Positions 1 through 8,934 of a DNA stretch of 53,453 bases are shown one piece after another; position 1 is the stretch's first letter; every line of letters begins with the position of its first letter. The DNA lies in contig NZ_JASAOI010000087.1 of the NCBI RefSeq assembly GCF_029953285.1, positions 1-53,453 of the forward strand, given 5' to 3'. The stretch is from Yinghuangia seranimata (GTDB lineage: Bacteria; Actinomycetota; Actinomycetes; Streptomycetales; Streptomycetaceae). A program made the position numbers and the translations under genes. The notes below the pieces were generated by a model. That model saw only the letters and a program-made list of their open reading frames with translations. It did not search any database and had not been told where the DNA came from.

Positions 1-5
1 CACCC

Positions 6-152
6 CGCGCCCCTCCCGCCAGGTGCGAGGTGGTTCAGCGCGGACGGCCCGCGGGTCAAGCCGCAACAGGACAAGGCCAACAGAACCAACGTTGCCAGGA
101 TCGGCTTGAGGCGCGGGCCGTCCGCGCGGAAAATCAAAAAGCGGGAGGGGCG
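6..152 (+). repeat. Diverged copy of a ~150-bp palindromic repeat (copy A)
   Basis: Imperfect long palindrome. The outer arms are C-rich at about 6-20 and the complementary G-rich block at 140-152. The inner arms at 38-62 and 103-127 pair over about 25 bp with only a few mismatches. The same core, with the same arm order, recurs near-identically at 38720-38875 (inverted) and 40291-40446. Short homology continues past the core (about 174-190). It lies downstream of nirD, so it could also end transcription. No gene is seen in 1-260. Confidence 0.7.
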
Positions 153-260
153 TCAGGCCACCACCGAAAACCAGGTCAGGAACGGTGCAGCCAAAAGGCC
201 AGGCAGCACGCAGCGTCATTGATGCGCACCACCCGACCCCCCCGCCCCCCGCCCCACCCA

Positions 261-674
261 TTAGGCGACTTCAGCGACCGCCGCCCGGAGACGCGTCTCG
301 AACACGGCCAGGGCGACCGGTTCATCGTCCGTGTCCAGACAGAGACCGGTGCGCAGGTCGAACGCCTGCTTGAACATCGGCGACGCCACAACAGGGATCC
401 CACCCCGCGTCCCGACGATGCCGCGGGAAATGACGTACGCCTCGCTGAACGGGTCGTAGTTGTCGACGGCATACACCGCCCCATCACGGTCGAGGAACAC
501 CGCGACCTGCCGACCCCCGACCAGCGCGGCGACGCCGCGGCCCGGGATCAGGTCGGTCACAGGGCACACGGTCGTCCAACCGTCCCCGTCGGAGACCTCG
601 ACATGGCCGCCACGAGCGCCAGGGCCGGGGGCCTGGCCGTGGGCGTGGGCCTGGGCGTGGATGTCAGCGGTCAC
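261..674 (-). CDS. nirD: Nitrite reductase (NADH) small subunit
   Basis: 137-aa Rieske-like [2Fe-2S]-fold subunit of the assimilatory siroheme nitrite reductase, which with NirB reduces nitrite to ammonium in the cytoplasm. The conserved pattern is clear: a region around GWTTVCPVTDLIPGRGVA, then VAVFLDRDGAVYAVDNYDPFS, and a C-terminal SPMFKQAFDLRTGLCLD segment. As in most NirD proteins the Rieske Cys/His ligands are not kept. The GTG start at 672-674 overlaps the nirB TGA (671-673), so translation is probably coupled. About 20 N-terminal residues are His/Ala/Gly-rich (repeated HA pairs) and look like a dispensable extension. It is the last gene of the nitrate operon. Confidence 0.93.
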   Translation of the reverse strand: MTADIHAQAHAHGQAPGPGARGGHVEVSDGDGWTTVCPVTDLIPGRGVAALVGGRQVAVFLDRDGAVYAVDNYDPFSEAYVISRGIVGTRGGIPVVASPMFKQAFDLRTGLCLDTDDEPVALAVFETRLRAAVAEVA

Positions 675-3292
675 GAGGTACGCACCTCCAGGGTCGGGCC
701 GGCGATGAGTCCGGCAGTGGGCAGCGTGGTCCCGTTCTCGCCGGGCTTGGCCGGCCGGATCTGGTCGCGCTCCGGGACGAAGGTGACGCTCGGGTCGGGC
801 GTCCCGGGCGCGTTGACGAAGGACACGAACCGCCGCAGCCGGTCGGGGTCGTCGAGCGTGGCGCGCCATTCGTCCTCGTAGGTCTCGACGTGCCGCTGCA
901 TGAGCTCGTCGAGGTCGTCGCAGATGCCGAGGGAGTCGTCCATGACGACCGCGCGCAGGTGGTCGAGGCCGCCCTCCATCCGCTCGACCCACGGCGCGGT
1001 GCGCTCCAGGCGGTCGGCGGTGCGGATGTAGAACATGAGGAACCGGTCGATGGTGCGCAGCAGCGTCTCGCGGTCGAGGTCCGCGGCGAGCAGGTCGGCG
1101 TGCCGGGGCGTCATGCCGCCGTTGCCGCCGACGTACAGGTTCCAGCCGTTGGACGTGGCGATGACGCCGAAGTCCTTGCTCTGCGCCTCGGCGCATTCGC
1201 GCGCGCACCCGGACACGGCCGACTTCAGCTTGTGCGGCGAGCGCAACCCCCGGTACCGCAGCTCCAGTTCGATCGCGAGCCCGACGGAGTCCTGCACCCC
1301 GTAGCGGCACCACGTCTCGCCCACACAGGACTTCACGGTGCGCAGTGCCTTGCCGTACGCGTGCCCGGACTCGAACCCGGCGTCGACGAGCCGCTTCCAG
1401 ATCAGCGGCAGCTGGTCGACGGAAGCCCCGAACATGTCGATCCGCTGCCCGCCGGTGATCTTGGTGTAGAGCCCGAAGTCGCGGGCGATCTCGCCGATCA
1501 CGATCAGCCCCTCGGGGGTGATCTCGCCGCCGGGGATGCGCGGCACGACCGAATACGAGCCGTTGCGCTGCAGGTTGGCCAGGAAGTGGTCGTTGGTGTC
1601 CTGGAGGGACGCCTGCTCGCCGTCGAGGATGTGCCCGTTGGACAGCGACGCGAGGATGGACGCGACGGCCGGCTTGCAGATGTCGCAGCCCTGCCCGGTG
1701 CCGTGCTCGTCGATCAGCCGCGCGAAGCTGGTGATGCCGCGCACCTGCACGATCTCGAACAGCTCGGCCCGAGTGTGCTCGAAGTGCTCGCACAGCCCCT
1801 TGGAGACCTCGGCGCCGTTGGCGACGAGCTCGTCGTTGACGATCGTCGTGAGCATCTTGACGCACGAGCCGCAGCCGGTGCCGGCGCGCGTGCACTTCTT
1901 GACGGCAGGTACGTCCGCGCAGCCGGTGTCGGTGACGGCGGCGCGGATGGCGCCCTTGGTGACGTTGTGGCACGAGCACACGACGGCGGCGTCCGGCAGC
2001 GCGGAGGCGCCGATCGCGACGGGGCCGCCCGCGCCTTCGGGCAGCACGAGCTGCTCGGGGGCGGCGGGCAGGTCGGCGCCCGCCAGGCAGATCGGGCGCA
2101 GCAGGTCGTACTGGGCCGCGTCGCCGACGAGCACACCCCCGAGCAGCTTGCCTTCGGGGCTGATCACGAGCTTCTTGTAGACCCCGGCCCTGCTGTTGGC
2201 GTAGAGCACTTCGAGGCAGCCCTCGGCGGTGCCGTGCGCGTCGCCGAAGCTGGCCACGTCGACGCCGAGCAGCTTGAGCTTGGTGGAGGTGTCGGCTCCG
2301 GTGAACGAGCCGCTGCCGCCGGTGAGTTCGTGGGCGACGGTTTCGGCCATCTGGTAGCCGGGGGCGACCAGGCCGTAGACGCGGCCGTCGGTGGCCATCG
2401 CGCACTCGCCGATCGCCCAGATGCTCGGGTCGGACGTCAGGCAGGTGGCGTCGACGGCGATGCCGCCGCGCTCGCCGACGGTCAGGCCGCAGTCGCGGGC
2501 CAGCTGGTCGCGCGGGCGGACGCCGGCCGAGAAAATGACCAGGTCGACGTCGAGGGTCGCGCCGTTCGAGAGCGACATGGTCGCGGCGCGGCCGTCCTCG
2601 CCGACGCCGATCTCCTGCGTCCCGGCGCCGGTGTGCACCGTGACGCCGAGCTCCTCGATCTTGCGGCGCAGCGCGTCGCCGCCGCCCTCGTCGACCTGGA
2701 TCGCCATCAGGCGCGGCGCGAACTCGACGACGTGCGTGTCCAGTCCCATCGCCTTGAGCGCGCCCGCGGCCTCCAGGCCGAGCAGGCCGCCGCCGACGAC
2801 GGCGCCGACGCGCGAGCCCTTGGCCCACGCCTCGATCGCCTCCAGGTCCTCGATGGTGCGGTAGACGAAGCAGCCGTCCGCGTCGTGGCCGGGCACCGGC
2901 GGCACGAACGGGTAGGAGCCGGTGGCGAGTACGAGCGCGTCGTACGGGAAGACCTCGCCGCCGCGCGCGGTCACGGTGCGCGCCTCGCGGTCGACCGACT
3001 CCGCCGGCGCGCCGAGCCGCAGGACGACGCCGTGCTCCTCCATGAAGCCCTCGGGCACCATGGACAGGCCTTCGGCGGTCGTGCCGGAGAAGTACGAGGT
3101 CAGGTGCACGCGGTCGTAGGCGGCGCGCGGCTCCTCGCACAGGACGGTGACCTGCCACGCGTCGGATCCGTCGCGGTCGAAGAGCGCCTCCAGGAAGCGC
3201 TGGCCGACCATGCCGTGGCCGACCAGGACCAGGCGCTTGCGGCTGGTCGCGGGGCTGCCGGCGGGGATGCTGGTGGGGGAGGACTCGATCAC
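671..3292 (-). CDS. nirB: Nitrite reductase (NADH) large subunit
   Basis: 873-aa cytoplasmic siroheme nitrite reductase that reduces nitrite to ammonium with six electrons from NAD(P)H. Domains in order: FAD/NAD(P)H Rossmann oxidoreductase (about 20-400, with LVLVGHGMVGQ and VVGGGLLGLEAAG); a BFD-type [2Fe-2S] domain with Cys 439, 441, 474 and 477; a second BFD-like stretch (about 510-550); then the ferredoxin-like and siroheme/[4Fe-4S] domains with cluster Cys 656, 662, 696 and 700 (GETWCRYGVQDS, SGCARECAEA). Length is normal for NirB. The GTG start (3290-3292) overlaps the TGA of the upstream oxidoreductase. Regulation is probably from the nitrate reductase promoter, about 3.4 kb upstream. 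Confidence 0.96.
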   Translation of the reverse strand: MIESSPTSIPAGSPATSRKRLVLVGHGMVGQRFLEALFDRDGSDAWQVTVLCEEPRAAYDRVHLTSYFSGTTAEGLSMVPEGFMEEHGVVLRLGAPAESVDREARTVTARGGEVFPYDALVLATGSYPFVPPVPGHDADGCFVYRTIEDLEAIEAWAKGSRVGAVVGGGLLGLEAAGALKAMGLDTHVVEFAPRLMAIQVDEGGGDALRRKIEELGVTVHTGAGTQEIGVGEDGRAATMSLSNGATLDVDLVIFSAGVRPRDQLARDCGLTVGERGGIAVDATCLTSDPSIWAIGECAMATDGRVYGLVAPGYQMAETVAHELTGGSGSFTGADTSTKLKLLGVDVASFGDAHGTAEGCLEVLYANSRAGVYKKLVISPEGKLLGGVLVGDAAQYDLLRPICLAGADLPAAPEQLVLPEGAGGPVAIGASALPDAAVVCSCHNVTKGAIRAAVTDTGCADVPAVKKCTRAGTGCGSCVKMLTTIVNDELVANGAEVSKGLCEHFEHTRAELFEIVQVRGITSFARLIDEHGTGQGCDICKPAVASILASLSNGHILDGEQASLQDTNDHFLANLQRNGSYSVVPRIPGGEITPEGLIVIGEIARDFGLYTKITGGQRIDMFGASVDQLPLIWKRLVDAGFESGHAYGKALRTVKSCVGETWCRYGVQDSVGLAIELELRYRGLRSPHKLKSAVSGCARECAEAQSKDFGVIATSNGWNLYVGGNGGMTPRHADLLAADLDRETLLRTIDRFLMFYIRTADRLERTAPWVERMEGGLDHLRAVVMDDSLGICDDLDELMQRHVETYEDEWRATLDDPDRLRRFVSFVNAPGTPDPSVTFVPERDQIRPAKPGENGTTLPTAGLIAGPTLEVRTS

Positions 3293-4518
3293 TGGGGGGC
3301 TCCTTGCGTGATGAGCAGGTGCAGGGGGTCCTCGGGGACCGGTTCGTCCCGTTCATAGGCGTGGGTGAGGGCGCCGACGGTCGCCAGGTCGCCGACGAGG
3401 ATGCCGCCGACGAGCCGGTCGCCGCGCAGCACGAGCTTCTTGTAGGAACCGCGGGTGGGGTCCGCGAGCCGGATGACGTCGGCGGTGCCGGGCAGCGCGT
3501 CGACCTCGCCGAACGCGGCGATCTCCACGGGGCCCGCGGTCAGCCGGGCGAACACCCGTGAGCCGCGGTACGCCGCGTCGGCGCCGCTCAGGTGCGCGGC
3601 CAGCACGTCGGCCTGCTCCCACGCCGGCCCGGCCAGGCCGTGCACGAGGCCGGCGTGCTCGGTGCAGTCGCCGATCGCGTACACGTCCGGGGCGCTGGTG
3701 GCGAGCGTGTCGTCGACGACGATGCCGGTGCGTACGTCGAGCCCGGCCGCCCGGGCCAGCCCGACGCGCGGCCGTACGCCGCACGCCAGCACCACCAGGT
3801 CGGCGTCGAGCCGGTAGCCGTTCGCCAGCACCACGCCTTCGGCACGGTCGGTGCCGCCGACCGACTTGGCACGGTTCTCCGGGTACACCGCGACGCCGAG
3901 CCCGGCCAGCGCGCGATGAAGCGCCGCGCCGCCCTCCTCGTCGAGGTGACGCTCCATCAAGTACGGGGCCTGGTGCACGATCTCGACCGGCAGCCCGAGC
4001 GCGGCCAGCGCACGCGCCGCACTCACGCCGAGGATCCCGCCGCCGACCACCACCGCGCGCGTCGCGCCCGGCACCGCCTCGGCGAGCCGCGCGCAGTCCT
4101 CAAGGGTGCGGAACGCGTGGACGCCCTGCTTGAGTTCGCCGCCCTCGCCGGTGTTCGACGTGCAGTGCAGGTTGCGGATCGGCGGCAGCACCGGGTTCGA
4201 CCCCGTCGCCATCACCAGCGTGTCGTACGCCGCGAACGACCCGTCGGCCAGCTCCAGCGTGTGCGCCGCCGTGTCGACGGCGGTCACCTCGACACCGGTG
4301 CGCACGTGCACCCCCGGGTGCTCCGGCGCCGGCAGCCCGATGGCGTCCGCCTGGTAGCGGCCGGTCAGCACGTCCGCGAGCAGCGCCCGGTTGTACGGCG
4401 CGTGCGGCTCGTCGCCGAACAGCGTGACGGCGGCGCCCGGGTCGCGGGCCAGCAACTGCGCGGTGAACCGCGCCGCCGCCATCCCCGCGCCCACCACCGC
4501 GATCTGACGATGCCTCAT
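3289..4518 (-). CDS. FAD/NAD(P)-dependent oxidoreductase, probable electron donor subunit for nitrate reductase
   Basis: 409-aa pyridine-nucleotide-disulfide-type reductase. It has an N-terminal FAD motif (IAVVGAGMAAARF), an ATGSNP motif near 110, a second NAD(P) motif (AVVVGGGILGVSAARAL, about 160-175) and the C-terminal FAD motif (DVYAIGDCTEH). It resembles the FAD half of NirB but lacks the BFD and siroheme domains. It sits between the nitrate reductase catalytic gene and nirB, overlapping both by 4 nt (ATG start over the upstream TGA). By analogy with NasB-type proteins it probably passes NAD(P)H electrons to the nitrate reductase. A possible upstream extension to 4584 is in frame, but the ATGA overlap favours 4518. 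Confidence 0.88.
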   Translation of the reverse strand: MRHRQIAVVGAGMAAARFTAQLLARDPGAAVTLFGDEPHAPYNRALLADVLTGRYQADAIGLPAPEHPGVHVRTGVEVTAVDTAAHTLELADGSFAAYDTLVMATGSNPVLPPIRNLHCTSNTGEGGELKQGVHAFRTLEDCARLAEAVPGATRAVVVGGGILGVSAARALAALGLPVEIVHQAPYLMERHLDEEGGAALHRALAGLGVAVYPENRAKSVGGTDRAEGVVLANGYRLDADLVVLACGVRPRVGLARAAGLDVRTGIVVDDTLATSAPDVYAIGDCTEHAGLVHGLAGPAWEQADVLAAHLSGADAAYRGSRVFARLTAGPVEIAAFGEVDALPGTADVIRLADPTRGSYKKLVLRGDRLVGGILVGDLATVGALTHAYERDEPVPEDPLHLLITQGAPQ

Positions 4519-6674
4519 GACCGGCCCCCGGTACCGTTCGCCGCCAGGTCGGCGGCCCCGGCGCGCTCCACGCGCACCGCGCACACCTTGAACTCCGGCA
4601 TCTTCGACGTCGGGTCGAGCGCCGGGTTGGTCAACGAGTTCGCCCGGCCCGCGCCGCCCCAGTGGAACGGCATGAACACGGTGTCCCGCCGGATCGCCGT
4701 GCTGACCTTCGCCGGAGCGACCGCCCGGCCGCGCCGGCTGGTCACCGCGAGCAGCTCGCCGTCCGCGACACCCAGCCGGTCCGCCAGCTGAGGGTGCAGC
4801 TCGACGAACGGGCCCGGCTCCGCCGCGTTCAGCTCCGCCACCCGGCGGGTCTGCGCGCCCGACTGGTACTGCGCCAGCACCCGGCCCGTGGTCAGGTACA
4901 GCGGGTAGTCCGCGTCCGGCTCCTCGGCGGCCGGGCGGTGCGACACGTCCACAAACCGGGCGCGGCCGTCCGGCGTCGCGAACCGGTCAAGGAACAGCCG
5001 CGGCGTCCCCGGGTGCGCCTCGTCCGGGCACGGCCAGAACACGCCGTCCTCGCGCCGGATCCGGTCGTACGTGATGCCCGCGTAGTCCGCCTGACCACCC
5101 GAACTCGCCGCCCGCAGCTCGTCGAACACCGTCTCCGCGTCCGTCGGGAACCCGAACGTGACCCCCATGCGCGACGCCAACTCGTGCAGCGTGAACAGGT
5201 CGCTGCGCACCCCGCGCGGCGGCGTCAGCGCCGCCTGCCGCAGGATGACCCGCCCCTCCAGGTTCGTCGTCGTGCCGGTCTCCTCGGCCCACTGCGCGCT
5301 CGGCAGCACCACGTCCGCCAGCTCCGCGGTCTCCGACAGCACCACGTCGCTGACCACGAGGAAGTCCAGCGACCGCAGCCGGTCGGTGACGTGCGCCGCA
5401 CGCGGCGCCGACACCACCGGGTTCGAGCCCATCACCAGCAGCGCCCTGACCTCGGAGCCGAGCACGTCGAGCAGCTCGTACGCGCTGCGCCCCGGACCCG
5501 GCAGCGAGTCCGGGTCCACGCCCCACACCGCGGCGACGTGCGCGCGGTCCGCGGGGTCCGTGATCGACCGGTAGCCCGGCAGCTGGTCCGCCTTCTGACC
5601 GTGCTCGCGGCCGCCCTGCCCGTTGCCCTGCCCCGTCAGACAGCCGTACCCCGACAGCGGGCGGCCCGCCTTGCCGGTCGCCAGGCACAGGTTGATCCAC
5701 GCGCCGACCGTGTCGGTGCCCTTGCTCTGCTGCTCGGGCCCGCGCGCCGTCAGCACCATGCCGGTCGCGGCACCCGCGAACAGCTCCACCGCGCGCCGCA
5801 TCTCCGGCACCGGCACACCCGTGATCCGCTCCACGCGCTCCGGCCAGTGCGCCATCGCCGCCGCACGCGCCGCCGCGAAACCGGTGGTGCGCTCCGCCAC
5901 GAAGTCCTCGTCGACGTGCCCGTCGGCGATCACCAGGTGCAGCAGGCCGAGCGCGAGCGCCAGGTCGGTGCCCGGCAGCGGCTGCAGGTGCAGCGTCGCC
6001 TGCTCCGCGGTGCGGGTGCGGCGCGGGTCCACGACGACCAGCGAGCCGCCGTTCTCCTTGAGCTCCGTCAGATACCGCAGCGCGGGCGGCATCGTGTCGG
6101 CCAGGTTGCTGCCGACCACGATCGCGCACCCGGTCCGCGCCACGTCCTCCAGCGGGAACGGCAGCCCGCGGTCGACGCCGAACGCCTTGCGGTGCGCCGC
6201 CGCCGCCGACGACATGCAGAAACGGCCGTTGTAGTCGATGTTCGACGTGCCCAGCACCACACGCGCGAACTTGCCCAGCAGGTACGCCTTCTCGTTGGTC
6301 AGGCCGCCGCCGCCGAAGATCCCGGCCGCGTCCCTCCCGTACGTGCTCTGCACCGTGGCGAAACCCCGCGCCACCCGGTCGAGGGCCTCACTCCACTCCG
6401 CCTCGCGCAGGACCCCGTCCGTGCGTACCAGCGGCGCGGTGAGCCGCACCCCGGTCCGGAGCACCTCGGGAGCGGTACGGCCCTTGCCGCACAACGCCCC
6501 GCGGTTCACCGGGAACGACGCGCGCTCCACGACCTCCACGCCCGCGGCGTCCCCGGCACCCGGCCCGGAAACCCGCAGCGCCATGCCGCACTGCAGCGCG
6601 CAGTACGGGCAGTGCGTCTCGGTGGCGGCGGCGGTGCCGGTCGCGGGGCCGGCCGCCTCTGCGGCGTGTTTCAT
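4515..6674 (-). CDS. nasA: Assimilatory nitrate reductase catalytic subunit (molybdopterin, NarB/NasA type)
   Basis: 719-aa cytoplasmic molybdenum enzyme reducing nitrate to nitrite. An N-terminal [4Fe-4S] site uses Cys 22, 25, 29 and 62 (HCPYCALQCGM, then GALCGKGR). Molybdopterin oxidoreductase domains follow (for example FAGAATGMVLTARGPEQQ and GYGCLTGQGNGQGGREHGQK), then a molydopterin-dinucleotide-binding C-terminus (LYLTTGRVLAQYQSGAQTRR onward, about 590-700). It ends without the extra BFD-like [2Fe-2S] domain found in some NasA proteins, so it depends on a partner for electrons. It is first in a leftward operon with the FAD oxidoreductase, nirB and nirD and divergent from the HemD-like gene. 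Confidence 0.95.
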   Translation of the reverse strand: MKHAAEAAGPATGTAAATETHCPYCALQCGMALRVSGPGAGDAAGVEVVERASFPVNRGALCGKGRTAPEVLRTGVRLTAPLVRTDGVLREAEWSEALDRVARGFATVQSTYGRDAAGIFGGGGLTNEKAYLLGKFARVVLGTSNIDYNGRFCMSSAAAAHRKAFGVDRGLPFPLEDVARTGCAIVVGSNLADTMPPALRYLTELKENGGSLVVVDPRRTRTAEQATLHLQPLPGTDLALALGLLHLVIADGHVDEDFVAERTTGFAAARAAAMAHWPERVERITGVPVPEMRRAVELFAGAATGMVLTARGPEQQSKGTDTVGAWINLCLATGKAGRPLSGYGCLTGQGNGQGGREHGQKADQLPGYRSITDPADRAHVAAVWGVDPDSLPGPGRSAYELLDVLGSEVRALLVMGSNPVVSAPRAAHVTDRLRSLDFLVVSDVVLSETAELADVVLPSAQWAEETGTTTNLEGRVILRQAALTPPRGVRSDLFTLHELASRMGVTFGFPTDAETVFDELRAASSGGQADYAGITYDRIRREDGVFWPCPDEAHPGTPRLFLDRFATPDGRARFVDVSHRPAAEEPDADYPLYLTTGRVLAQYQSGAQTRRVAELNAAEPGPFVELHPQLADRLGVADGELLAVTSRRGRAVAPAKVSTAIRRDTVFMPFHWGGAGRANSLTNPALDPTSKMPEFKVCAVRVERAGAADLAANGTGGRS

Positions 6675-6805
6675 GCCAGTGAGCGTGTCCGCACGCCGTT
6701 ACACCGCAGGGTCACCGGTGTTGCGGGAGAGGTACGGCTGTCTCACACCTGTAATGCGCGGCAGTGAGAGCACCGACACTCGCGAAGCGCCTGGTGGGGC
6801 CACCC

Positions 6806-6843
6806 CTAACCGCCACGTGACCGCTGCGCAACAGGGCGGAAAC
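6806..6843. promoter_or_regulatory. GlnR-like box between the nitrate operon and the hemD-like gene
   Basis: Four pentamers sit at exact 6-nt spacing: CTAAC (6806-6810), GTGAC (6817-6821), GCAAC (6828-6832) and GAAAC (6839-6843). This matches the published actinobacterial GlnR arrangement gTnAC-n6-GaAAC-n6-gTnAC-n6-GaAAC in spacing and most bases. It lies in the 191-bp divergent promoter region, just upstream of the HemD-like start and about 130 bp from the nitrate reductase start. Inference: nitrogen-limitation control by GlnR. Confidence 0.55.
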
Positions 6844-6865
6844 ACATCTCCGACAGCCTCACGGC

Positions 6866-7993
6866 ATGGGTACAGCCACGCAACCGGCCGAGCCGCTGAT
6901 CGGATTCACGATCGGTGTCACCGCCGCACGCCGCCGCGACGAGCTGGTCGCACTGCTGCAGCGCAGAGGCGCGAAGGTGGTCGAGGCCCCGACCATGCGC
7001 ATCGTCCCCCTCGGCGACGACACCGTCCTGCGGCGCGCCACCGAGGCCTGCCTGGCCGGGCGCCTCGACTACGTCGTCGCGACCACCGGCGTCGGCTGGC
7101 GCGGCTGGATGAGCGCCGCCGAAGGCTGGGGGTACGGCACCGAACTCGTCGAGGCCTGCCGCGACGCCGTCATCGTCAGCCGCGGCCCCAAAGCCACCGG
7201 CGCGGTCCGCGCCGCCGGCCTCCGCGAGGTCTACTCGCCCGGCTCCGAAGCCAACGACGAACTCCTCTACTGGCTCCTCGCCCGCGACCTGCGCGGCCGC
7301 CGCATCGCGCTCCAGGAACACGGCGCACCGCTCGAGGACTTCACCGCCGCCCTGCGCGAACGCGGCGCCGACGTCATCACGGTCCCCGTCTACCGCTGGG
7401 GCCCGCCCGAGGACCCCGCCGCCGTACGAAAACTCGTCGAGGCCAGCGTCCGCCGCGAGGTCCACGCGCTCACCTTCACCAGCTCGCCCGCGATAGAGGC
7501 CTTCCTCGAGAGCGCCGACGAGCTCGGCCGCCGCACCGAGCTCCTCGACGCGCTGCGCCGCGACGTCCTGCCCGTCTGCATCGGGCCGGTGTGTGCACGG
7601 CCCCTCCAGGACCAGGGCATCGACACCGTGTGGCCCGAACGCGGCCGGCTCGGCTCGCTCGTCCGCACCATCAGCGAGGAGCTGCCGTCGCGCGCCCGCC
7701 GCGAACTCGACACCGGCAAGGACCGGCTCGTCCTCCAGGGCAACGCCGTCCTCGTCGACGGCCGCACCATCTGGCTGCCCCCGGTCCCCGGGGCGGTGCT
7801 CCGCGCGCTCGCCGAGAAACCCGGCTGGGTGCTCAGCCGCGCCGAACTGCTGAAGAAGGTGTGGACGGGCGCGCGCGCCGACGAACACGCCGTCGAAGCG
7901 GCCGTCGCCCGGCTCCGCACCGCGCTCGGCCCGCACTCGGGGCTCGTGCGCACCGTCACCAAGCGCGGCTACCGGCTGGCGGTGGACCCGTGA
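6866..7993 (+). CDS. Uroporphyrinogen-III synthase-like protein fused to a winged-helix DNA-binding domain
   Basis: 375-aa fusion. Residues about 10-265 have the HemD fold (IGVTAARRRDELVALLQRRG, then LTFTSSPAIEAFLE). Residues about 275-375 form an OmpR-type winged helix (PGWVLSRAELLKKVW, DEHAVEAAVARLRTAL, TVTKRGYRLAV). Actinobacteria often keep this fusion beside nitrate and nitrite reductase genes, where it may sense tetrapyrroles and control the operon rather than serve as the main haem-pathway HemD. It is divergent from the nitrate operon and overlaps the downstream chelatase by 4 nt. Whether it keeps synthase activity cannot be told from the sequence. Confidence 0.85.
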   Translation: MGTATQPAEPLIGFTIGVTAARRRDELVALLQRRGAKVVEAPTMRIVPLGDDTVLRRATEACLAGRLDYVVATTGVGWRGWMSAAEGWGYGTELVEACRDAVIVSRGPKATGAVRAAGLREVYSPGSEANDELLYWLLARDLRGRRIALQEHGAPLEDFTAALRERGADVITVPVYRWGPPEDPAAVRKLVEASVRREVHALTFTSSPAIEAFLESADELGRRTELLDALRRDVLPVCIGPVCARPLQDQGIDTVWPERGRLGSLVRTISEELPSRARRELDTGKDRLVLQGNAVLVDGRTIWLPPVPGAVLRALAEKPGWVLSRAELLKKVWTGARADEHAVEAAVARLRTALGPHSGLVRTVTKRGYRLAVDP

Positions 7994-8934
7994 CCGGGGG
8001 CACGGGGACGGCCGCGGGGGACACGGTGAACAGGGGGGTCATGGCGAGTACGGGCGGCCCGGCGGGTACCGGCGTCACGGCGACGACGGGCACGAGGGCA
8101 GGCACAGCGGCCACCGCGGCCACCGGGGGCACCGGGGGCACCGCGGCCGCCGCGTGGACCGGCGCGGGCCGCGCCGACGTGCCGCTGCTGGCCGTCGCGC
8201 ACGGCACCCGCGACCCGGAAGGCCGCGCCGCGACCCGCGCGCTGCTCGACCTCATACGCGCCGAACGCCCCGGGCTCACCGTCGAACTCGGCTACGTGGA
8301 CGTCGCCGAGCCGCTGCTCACCGATACGCTCGCCACGCTCTCCGGACCGGTCGTCGTCGTGCCGATGCTGCTCGGCACCGGCTACCACGTCCGCACCGAC
8401 ATCCCGGCCGCGCTCGCCGCCGCGCCGCAGGTCGACGCCCGCGTCGCCGGCGCGCTCGGGCCCGACCCGCGGCTGGCCGACGTGCTGCTGGAACGGCTCG
8501 CGGAAGCGCCCGGCCGTCCCCACCAAGATCCACAGCCTGTGGACGACGGTGGAGAACCCGCGCCGGTTGTCCACAGCACCGGCTTCGACGCCATCGTCCT
8601 CGCCGCCGCGGGATCCACCGACCCCGAGGCGAACGCCGACGCCGCCCGCATGGCCGCCCTCCTCGGCGACCTCACCGGCCGCCCCGTCGTCGCGTCCTAC
8701 CTGTGCGCGAGCAGCCCCACCCCCGCCGAAGCCGTCGCCGCGCTGCACGCCGACGGCGTCCACAACATCGCCGTGTCCGGCTACCTGATGGGCCCCGGCT
8801 ACTTCGCCCGCAAAGCCGCCCGCTCCGGCGCAACGGTCACCGCGGCCCCCCTCGGCGCCCACCGCGCGATCGCGAGACTGGTCCTCGACCGGTACGACGC
8901 GGCCCTGAACACCGGCGGAGACGACACGGCCTGA
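7990..8934 (+). CDS. Sirohydrochlorin chelatase, CbiX/SirB type
   Basis: 314-aa double-domain class II chelatase, expected to insert iron into sirohydrochlorin to make the siroheme needed by NirB. The catalytic segment LLAVAHGTRDPEGRAATRAL is present, followed by VVVVPMLLGTGYHVRTDIP; the second half has IVLAAAGSTDPEAN and VSGYLMGPGYFARKA. The GTG at 7990 overlaps the upstream TGA. The first ~55 residues are a Thr/Gly/Ala-rich low-complexity tract, so the real start may be the ATG at 8041 or later. A linker near residues 175-195 joins the two halves; its DNA (8527-8575) contains DnaA-box-like words. Confidence 0.88.
   Translation: MTGGTGTAAGDTVNRGVMASTGGPAGTGVTATTGTRAGTAATAATGGTGGTAAAAWTGAGRADVPLLAVAHGTRDPEGRAATRALLDLIRAERPGLTVELGYVDVAEPLLTDTLATLSGPVVVVPMLLGTGYHVRTDIPAALAAAPQVDARVAGALGPDPRLADVLLERLAEAPGRPHQDPQPVDDGGEPAPVVHSTGFDAIVLAAAGSTDPEANADAARMAALLGDLTGRPVVASYLCASSPTPAEAVAALHADGVHNIAVSGYLMGPGYFARKAARSGATVTAAPLGAHRAIARLVLDRYDAALNTGGDDTA

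Noticed and set aside
890-3358. 822-aa frame antisense to nirB, and other long antisense frames
   Set aside because: Products are Val/Asp/Arg/His-rich shadows typical of high-GC DNA, while nirB on the other strand has full domain motifs.
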